A DNA stretch of 18,093 bases, from positions 1 through 18,093 of the forward strand of contig JAQUUB010000091.1 in the NCBI GenBank assembly GCA_028694115.1. Reading direction: 5' to 3'. This DNA is from Lachnospiraceae bacterium (GTDB lineage: Bacteria; Bacillota_A; Clostridia; Lachnospirales; Lachnospiraceae). A model generated the notes under the pieces. That model searched no databases, was not told the DNA's origin, and saw only the letters and a list, made by a program, of their open reading frames with translations. Both the position numbers and the translations under genes were made by a program. Position 1 is the first letter of the stretch. Every line of letters begins with the position of its first letter. Shown piece by piece: positions 14,191 through 18,093 of this stretch.

Positions 14191-15228
14191 ATGATGAAGA
14201 ATAATGATGATGAATTAATAAAAAAAACAACGATTCTATGCAGTGCATTTTCAATTGTTGCTATAGGAATAATGACATTGTTTTTCCTGTTTCGTGATAT
14301 TCCGGCGAATGCAACTACATTAGTGAATACAGATGATTCTATTATACTTGAGGATGGAATGTCGAAACAAACAGAATATTTATGTATCCCGCTTCCTAAA
14401 ACAATAACGATAGAAGAGTTAGAAATATCAGATTTGTTAATGGAAAATAGAACTAGTATAGTAATTAAAGGGGTTGAGGAGGATTTTTTTTATAAAAATC
14501 CTTTGTCGGGAAGTAGCAGTCATATTGTTAATCTAAAATATGGATATGAAAATGGGATGGCAAGACTTGATTTGCTTTTAGATGGTTTATATGAGACACA
14601 GCCAGTGTTTGAGGACAATAAATTATACATTGAATTCTTACCACCAAAAGAATTGCATGATTCGATTGTAGTGGTCGATCCAGGGCATGGTGGAATGCAA
14701 ACAGGTACGGTTGCTTTTGGGCAAACGGAAAAAGATATTACTTTGAAGATTGCAAACTTATTAAAAGAGAAAATGAAGGGTAGTAATATTAATCTTTATC
14801 TAACACGAACAACAAATGAAGAGCAGCCTTCAATTGAGGAAAGAATTGGTTTTGCAAACACTTTAAAAGCGGATATGTTTATTAGCATCCATTGTAATGC
14901 TGATGCAAAAACTAGAATTACAAATGGTGTTCAAACATGTTATAGCAATGAAGTCCTTATTCCCGAATTTAACGCAGAAAATCTAGCCAGAAACTTACAG
15001 GATTCTTTAGTAAAAAACACGTGTGCGAAAGATAGAGGAGTCAATATTGAAAATAAACTCGAAATTTTAACCAAAACCAAAGTACCCGCTGTATTAATAA
15101 ATGTTGGCTACTTAACGAATAAGCAGGAAGCATTAAAACTTTCAGAAGAAGAATATATAGAAAAGATTGCGGAAGGAATATATGAGGGAATTATTAACGC
15201 GTATGAAGAAATGGATAAAAGTAGATGA
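14191..15228 (+). CDS. N-acetylmuramoyl-L-alanine amidase family protein, last catalytic Glu replaced
   Basis: A 345-residue membrane-anchored protein of the Amidase_3 zinc amidase family, which cuts peptide stems from peptidoglycan. A single membrane segment (about 14-34) leads to a 120-residue extracytoplasmic region, then the amidase domain (about 158-338). Zinc ligands are in place: H166 in DPGHGG, E180 in GQTEKD and H234 in SIHCNA. The usual closing motif, (V/I)LxEx(G)(F/Y)LSN, reads VLINVGYLTN here, so Asn304 stands where the family has the general-base Glu. Hydrolysis may therefore be weak or lost, leaving a peptidoglycan-binding or regulatory role. Two tandem ATGs begin the gene one base after the methyltransferase stop. 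It overlaps the next gene by four bases, so it belongs to the same transcript. Confidence 0.9.
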   Translation: MMKNNDDELIKKTTILCSAFSIVAIGIMTLFFLFRDIPANATTLVNTDDSIILEDGMSKQTEYLCIPLPKTITIEELEISDLLMENRTSIVIKGVEEDFFYKNPLSGSSSHIVNLKYGYENGMARLDLLLDGLYETQPVFEDNKLYIEFLPPKELHDSIVVVDPGHGGMQTGTVAFGQTEKDITLKIANLLKEKMKGSNINLYLTRTTNEEQPSIEERIGFANTLKADMFISIHCNADAKTRITNGVQTCYSNEVLIPEFNAENLARNLQDSLVKNTCAKDRGVNIENKLEILTKTKVPAVLINVGYLTNKQEALKLSEEEYIEKIAEGIYEGIINAYEEMDKSR

Positions 15229-15836
15229 TGAAATTAATGAATGAAAAAACAATTATATTTGCAACGTCCAATAATGAAAAAATGAAAGAAATTCATGATA
15301 TAATGAGTGACATACACGCGAATATTATTTCCATGAGACAGGCGGGAATAGAAATTTATATTAATGAAGATGGAAAAACTTTTGAAGAAAATGCATTAAT
15401 AAAGGCCAAGGCTGTTTGGGAAAGAACAGGGCAATTAGTATTGGCAGATGATTCGGGATTGGAAATTGATTATCTAAATAAGGAACCAGGAATTTATTCG
15501 GCAAGATATATGGGAGAGAACACTGATTACCATATAAAAAATAGTAACATAATCAAGCGATTAGAAGGGGTTAAAAAAGAAGAGAGAACAGCCAGATTTG
15601 TATGTGCAATTGCGGCTGTCTTTCCAGATGGAACGTTTGAAGTGGTTAGAGCTACGATGGAGGGGTATATTGGTTACGAGGAATCGGGAGTAAATGGTTT
15701 TGGATATGATCCAATATTTATACTTCCAAAATACAATTGTAGTACAGCTGAACTAACAATGGTACAAAAGAACGTTGAGAGCCATAGAGGAAAAGCTTTA
15801 CGCCTTATGAAAGATGAAATTCTAAACAGGTGGTAA
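15225..15836 (+). CDS. rdgB: XTP/dITP diphosphatase (RdgB/HAM1, YsnA-like)
   Basis: A 203-residue HAM1-family enzyme that hydrolyses dITP, XTP and similar deaminated purine nucleotides to monophosphates, keeping them out of DNA. The entry motif IIFATSNNEKMKEI is at about 10-23, ADDSGLEIDYLNKEPGIYSARY at 74-95 with acidic D75 and D76, GFGYDPIF at 158-165 and SHRGKAL at 186-192; all are intact. Three ATGs are possible (15225, 15228, 15237). The third gives the most family-like N terminus (MNEKTIIFAT), but the first overlaps the amidase stop by four bases, as in coupled translation. The phosphoesterase follows after four bases, the same order as ysnA-ysnB in Bacillus. Confidence 0.94.
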   Translation: MMKLMNEKTIIFATSNNEKMKEIHDIMSDIHANIISMRQAGIEIYINEDGKTFEENALIKAKAVWERTGQLVLADDSGLEIDYLNKEPGIYSARYMGENTDYHIKNSNIIKRLEGVKKEERTARFVCAIAAVFPDGTFEVVRATMEGYIGYEESGVNGFGYDPIFILPKYNCSTAELTMVQKNVESHRGKALRLMKDEILNRW

Positions 15837-15840
15837 CTAT

Positions 15841-16320
15841 ATGAAGATATTGATTATTAGTGATTCTCATAGAAAAAATGAAAATATCGAAGAAGTACTT
15901 AATAAAGAAAAGCCAATTGACTTTTTAATTCATTGTGGTGATGCAGAAGGGTCAGAATACGTGATAGGAGCCATGGCAGAATGCCCAATGGAGATCGTAC
16001 TAGGGAATAATGACTTCTTCTCAAATCTTTCTAAGGAAAGAGAATTTCAATTGGGGAAGTATCATATCTGGTTGACTCATGGACATTATTATTACGTTTC
16101 AATGGGAGTAGAAACCATAATGGAAGAAGCAAGGGCAAAAGGTGTTGATGTAGTAATATTCGGGCATACACACAAACCATTGATAGAACAAAGAGATGGT
16201 GTGATTGCTTTGAATCCAGGAAGTATTTCCTATCCAAGACAAGAAGGCAGAAGACCATCTTATATAGTTATAAATCAAGATGAAAATGATGAATTTAAAA
16301 TAAAAATAAAATACTTATAA
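15841..16320 (+). CDS. YfcE/MJ0936-type metallophosphoesterase (YsnB-like)
   Basis: A 159-residue calcineurin-like phosphoesterase, a two-metal cytoplasmic enzyme that hydrolyses phosphodiesters or monoesters. All metal-site motifs are present in order: D8 and H10 in ISDSH, D34 in HCGD, N56 in GNND, H80 in LTHGH, and H109/H111 in FGHTH, followed by NPGS at 125-128. Length is normal for the YfcE family. It lies four bases after the RdgB gene, the pairing seen as ysnA-ysnB in Bacillus, and ends the housekeeping operon. The promoter of the tRNA group starts eight bases after its stop. Natural substrate is unknown for most of the family. Confidence 0.92.
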   Translation: MKILIISDSHRKNENIEEVLNKEKPIDFLIHCGDAEGSEYVIGAMAECPMEIVLGNNDFFSNLSKEREFQLGKYHIWLTHGHYYYVSMGVETIMEEARAKGVDVVIFGHTHKPLIEQRDGVIALNPGSISYPRQEGRRPSYIVINQDENDEFKIKIKYL

Positions 16321-16327
16321 AAAGATA

Positions 16328-16356
16328 TTGACATTGCACTTGTCCTAAGATATAAT
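16328..16356 (+). promoter_or_regulatory. Consensus promoter of the second tRNA operon
   Basis: TTGACA at 16328-16333 and TATAAT at 16351-16356 match the sigma-70 consensus at every base with a 17-base spacer. This strength fits a stable-RNA operon. Start is predicted near 16363. Confidence 0.95.
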
Positions 16357-16397
16357 ATGTCTTGCGTCACGTTTACGGGATGCGAGATAAGAAACAA

Positions 16398-16472
16398 CGG
16401 GGTGTGGCTCAGCTTGGCTAGAGCGCCTGGTTTGGGACCAGGAGGTCGCAGGTTCGAATCCTGTCACCCCGA
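16398..16472 (+). tRNA. tRNA-Pro(TGG)
   Basis: Acceptor CGGGGTG pairs with CACCCCG. Anticodon stem CCTGG/CCAGG closes loop TTTGGGA, anticodon TGG. Discriminator A, no encoded CCA. First gene after the consensus promoter. Confidence 0.97.
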
Positions 16473-16496
16473 TTTAAAAGAATATTATTGTTATGT

Positions 16497-16567
16497 GCGG
16501 GTGTAGTTCAATGGTAGAACACTAGCCTTCCAAGCTAGATACGTGGGTTCGATTCCCATCACCCGCT
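16497..16567 (+). tRNA. tRNA-Gly(TCC)
   Basis: Acceptor GCGGGTG pairs with CACCCGC. Anticodon stem CTAGC/GCTAG closes loop CTTCCAA, anticodon TCC. Discriminator T, no encoded CCA. Confidence 0.97.
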
Positions 16568-16569
16568 TT

Positions 16570-16594
16570 AAATCGCCAAGCGATTTGTTTTTTT
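16570..16594 (+). terminator. Terminator-like hairpin inside the tRNA group
   Basis: AAATCGC pairs with GCGATTT around CAA, followed by G and seven T. It has every mark of a Rho-independent terminator, though the stem is only 7 bp, and it lies between tRNA-Gly and tRNA-Arg. It may split the group into Pro-Gly and Arg-His-Gln-Lys. A weak promoter-like pair, TTGCAA (16593) and TATGAA (16615), follows it. Confidence 0.7.
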
Positions 16595-16641
16595 GCAATA
16601 AATGAGGTGAAAATTATGAATTAGTAGCTTCATATCTACGT

Positions 16642-16715
<74 letters not shown>

Positions 16716-16748
16716 TTTTGTTTTTCAGCGAGGGATAATACCCTTTAT

Positions 16749-16823
16749 GGTGGGTATAGCGCAGTTGGTTAGCGCGCCAGATTGTGGCTCTGGAGGCCGA
16801 GGGTTCGAATCCCTTTACCCACC
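16749..16823 (+). tRNA. tRNA-His(GTG)
   Basis: Acceptor GTGGGTA pairs with TACCCAC, with the extra G at -1 (16749) facing C73, the identity feature of His tRNA. Anticodon stem CCAGA/TCTGG closes loop TTGTGGC, anticodon GTG. No encoded CCA. Confidence 0.97.
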
Positions 16824-16831
16824 CTTTTTAT

Positions 16832-16903
16832 AGGGCTATCGCCAAGCGGTAAGGCACAGCACTTTGACTGCTGCATTCGCTGGTTCAAATCCAGCTAGCC
16901 CTG
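16832..16903 (+). tRNA. tRNA-Gln(TTG)
   Basis: Acceptor AGGGCTA pairs with TAGCCCT, followed by T8. Anticodon stem CAGCA/TGCTG closes loop CTTTGAC, anticodon TTG. Discriminator G as in other Gln tRNAs. No encoded CCA. Confidence 0.96.
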
Positions 16904-16976
16904 CTAACTAGCTGAATAGATGTTATATTTTGAATTTGCTAAAAGTAAAACATAAAGCTAGAAATACTTAAACCAT

Positions 16977-17049
16977 GGGATATTAGCTCAGTTGGTAGAG
17001 CACTTGACTTTTAATCAAGTTGTCCGGGGTTCGAATCCCCGATGTCTCA
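16977..17049 (+). tRNA. tRNA-Lys(TTT)
   Basis: Acceptor GGGATAT pairs with ATGTCTC (two G-T pairs). Anticodon stem CTTGA/TCAAG closes loop CTTTTAA, anticodon TTT. Discriminator A, no encoded CCA. Last gene of the group. Confidence 0.97.
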
Positions 17050-17051
17050 TT

Positions 17052-17080
17052 AAAAAGCTCCGCTATTGCGGAGCTTTTTT
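17052..17080 (+). terminator. Terminator of the second tRNA operon
   Basis: AAAAAGCTCCGC pairs perfectly with GCGGAGCTTTTT around TATT, ending in six T. It begins three bases after tRNA-Lys. Confidence 0.95.
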
Positions 17081-17134
17081 GTGTTCTAGGCTTTAGCCTG
17101 TTAGTAAGGATAGTGTGTTTTGTGAATGAGTTTC

Positions 17135-17152
17135 TACCTATTTAAATAGGTA
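17135..17152. repeat. 18-base perfect palindrome
   Basis: TACCTATTTAAATAGGTA reads the same on both strands. It is far (about 240 bases) upstream of the downstream promoter and 55 bases after the tRNA terminator. It could be a dimeric regulator site. Confidence 0.6.
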
Positions 17153-17201
17153 AATGGAATTATATTACAAATCCAAAAGAACTCTGCCCATATTTTTGAC
17201 T

Positions 17202-17216
17202 ATAAACGATTAATAC
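17202..17216. promoter_or_regulatory. Possible auxiliary LacI-type operator
   Basis: ATAAACGATTAATAC keeps AAACGATTAA from the three main operators, including the AAnCGnTT core, but the flanks differ. It lies about 225 bases upstream of the main operator at 17428. Confidence 0.5.
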
Positions 17217-17389
17217 GCAGATCACAATTTAGTGAACATATGGTATTACAGAGCAAAAAATATAGAAAACGTTAAAGTAATTAAAGCTTATTTATGATAA
17301 AATTACTCAATAATAATGCGAAATATACCCAGAAATAGGGCGTTTGCAAAGGAACAACGATAAACATGTACAATAATTTAAAAAAAGTA

Positions 17390-17419
17390 TTGAAATATCT
17401 GTACATTATGTTGTATAAT
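17390..17419 (+). promoter_or_regulatory. Promoter of the sugar-binding-protein operon
   Basis: TTGAAA at 17390-17395 and TATAAT at 17414-17419 have an 18-base spacer. Start near 17426 gives a leader of about 110 bases. The operator copy begins eight bases after the -10, as at the repressor gene. Confidence 0.82.
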
Positions 17420-17427
17420 AAAAGAGC

Positions 17428-17440
17428 GAAAACGATTAAG
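17428..17440. promoter_or_regulatory. LacI-type operator, sugar-binding-protein operon
   Basis: GAAAACGATTAAG is identical to the sites at 9990 and 10329. It covers the predicted start of transcription, so a bound repressor would block initiation. Confidence 0.85.
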
Positions 17441-17534
17441 GGAATAGTTCATTTTCCCTGTTACTCAATTATGGGTGATAATTAAATGAACAAATTAAAC
17501 AAGCACACACTTGAAATCAGAGGAGGATTACAAA

Positions 17535-18093
17535 GTGAAAAAGAAACTAGTAAGCATTTTATTATGCACAACGATGGTTGCTTCAATGTTAGTTGGATGT
17601 GGAAGCAGCACAGCAACAGAAGAAACAGCACCAGCAGAAGCTACAACAGAAGCAGCAACAGAAGAAGCAGCAACAGAAGCAGTAACAGAAGCAGCTACAA
17701 CAGAAGCAGCAGCTGCAACAGAAGTTACATATAAGGGAGATTTGAACATTATGCATTTCTCAACTTCTGAAGAATCAGAAGGAAACGGTGGATCAGACGG
17801 ATTCCGTACAATGATCGCTGAATGGAAAGAAGCTCATCCAGATGTAAACTTAACAGAAAACGTATTAGCTAACGCAGAATACAAAACACAGATTGCTACA
17901 TTAGCAGCAGCTGATGATCTTCCAGACGTATTCTTAGTACAAGGTATGAATGTTAAAGATTGGGCTTCACAAGGTCTTGTTATGGATATGACTGATGTTA
18001 TTAAAAATTCACCAGACAGTGCAGACTACAAAGAAAATTTCTTCACACCTTTCAAAGACGATGCTGGCAAAATTTATGGTATTCCTGCTTTAA
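17535..18093 (+). CDS. Sugar ABC transporter substrate-binding lipoprotein (partial, 3' end beyond window)
   Basis: The first 186 residues of an extracellular solute-binding protein, family 1, are in the window; the gene continues past the right edge. A GTG start at 17535 is supported by AGGAGG at 17521-17526. A lipoprotein signal (MKKKLVSILLCTTMVASMLVGC) ends in lipobox LVGC with Cys22 as the lipidated residue. An unstructured Thr/Glu/Ala linker (about 23-64) leads to the binding domain, which begins YKGDLNIMHFSTSEESEG and includes 'FRTMIAEWKEAHPDVNLTENV' and 'LPDVFLVQGMNVKDWASQGLVMDMTDVI', standard for family 1. It would deliver a sugar to membrane permeases presumably encoded downstream. 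The operator shared with the cellobiose phosphorylase and repressor genes points to cello-oligosaccharides; this is inference. Confidence 0.92.
   Translation, partial: MKKKLVSILLCTTMVASMLVGCGSSTATEETAPAEATTEAATEEAATEAVTEAATTEAAAATEVTYKGDLNIMHFSTSEESEGNGGSDGFRTMIAEWKEAHPDVNLTENVLANAEYKTQIATLAAADDLPDVFLVQGMNVKDWASQGLVMDMTDVIKNSPDSADYKENFFTPFKDDAGKIYGIPAL
17611..17724 (+). repeat. Tandem ACAGAAGCA-type repeats coding the lipoprotein linker
   Basis: Short units such as GCAACAGAAGAAGCA and ACAGAAGCAGC recur about every 12-15 bases and encode the TEAA/ATEE linker. The same stretch read in another frame gives the false Arg/Ser-rich ORF. Confidence 0.8.

Larger units (their letters stand above)
17081..17534. 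other. Long control region before the sugar-binding-protein gene
   Basis: This 454-base gap has no gene with a ribosome binding site. It holds an 18-base perfect palindrome (17135), an extra operator-like core ATAAACGATTAATAC (17202-17216), a looser GAAAACGTTAAAG (17265), two inverted ATGTACA copies around the promoter -35, the promoter, the main operator and a leader of about 110 bases. Its size and content suggest more than one regulator acts here. Confidence 0.75.

Noticed and set aside
16612..16623. ATGAATTAG minigene after GAGGTG before tRNA-Arg(TCT)
   Set aside because: A start, one codon and a stop after a Shine-Dalgarno-like string is striking, but it lies in a stable-RNA transcript and such short matches arise often by chance.
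17486..17734. 82-residue Arg/Ser-rich open frame
   Set aside because: It is the out-of-frame shadow of the repeat-coded lipoprotein linker. The frame starting at GTG 17535 has AGGAGG, a signal peptide and a binding-protein domain.
17528..17749. 73-residue Ala/Val-rich open frame on the minus strand
   Set aside because: It is the antisense shadow of the same linker repeats, with no start signal.

Overview
The window looks like chromosome from an AT-rich, Gram-positive, anaerobic Firmicute of the Lachnospiraceae, probably close to plant-fibre fermenters such as Lachnoclostridium phytofermentans. Three things suggest this: strong AGGAGG ribosome binding sites with TTG and GTG starts, tRNA genes without encoded CCA, and an 811-residue GH94 cellobiose phosphorylase of the clostridial type. 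The genus is inference; no search was run.

Layout. Positions 1-39 are the 3' end of a 23S rRNA, followed without a 5S gene by seven tRNA genes (Asn, Glu, Thr, Met, Asp, Val, Leu; 171-898) and a terminator. A two-gene cassette follows: a flavin-binding NimA-like protein and an EamA/DMT exporter (1091-2430). A single tRNA-Arg(ACG) with its own promoter and terminator, and an unrecognised 90-residue protein with a TTG start, come next. From 2978 to 7445 there is a cell-envelope stress or peptide-resistance module: a histidine kinase and OmpR-type regulator on the minus strand, divergent from a three-gene ABC transporter of the lantibiotic-immunity kind. No bacteriocin biosynthesis gene is visible.

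From 7479 to 11377 a cellobiose phosphorylase (minus) and a LacI-family repressor (plus) diverge. The same 13-base operator-like motif, GAAAACGATTAAG, lies at both promoters and again at 17428, just downstream of the promoter of a lipoprotein sugar-binding protein that runs off the right edge. Together these look like one cello-oligosaccharide regulon: uptake by the ABC transporter whose binding protein starts at 17535, phosphorolysis by the GH94 enzyme, and control by the LacI protein.

Between them are a HAAS/DUF1700 membrane protein, two back-to-back stem-loop units (11964-12080) with a shared outer clamp but different inner stems, and a 53-residue Asn/Ser/Lys-rich small protein. A compact housekeeping run follows: rhodanese, THUMP RNA methyltransferase, N-acetylmuramoyl-L-alanine amidase-like protein, RdgB-type nucleotide diphosphatase and YfcE/YsnB-type phosphoesterase. 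The amidase has Asn where the family has its last catalytic Glu. A perfect-consensus promoter (16328-16356) then drives a second tRNA group (Pro, Gly, Arg, His, Gln, Lys), which has a terminator-like hairpin in its middle and a strong terminator at its end.
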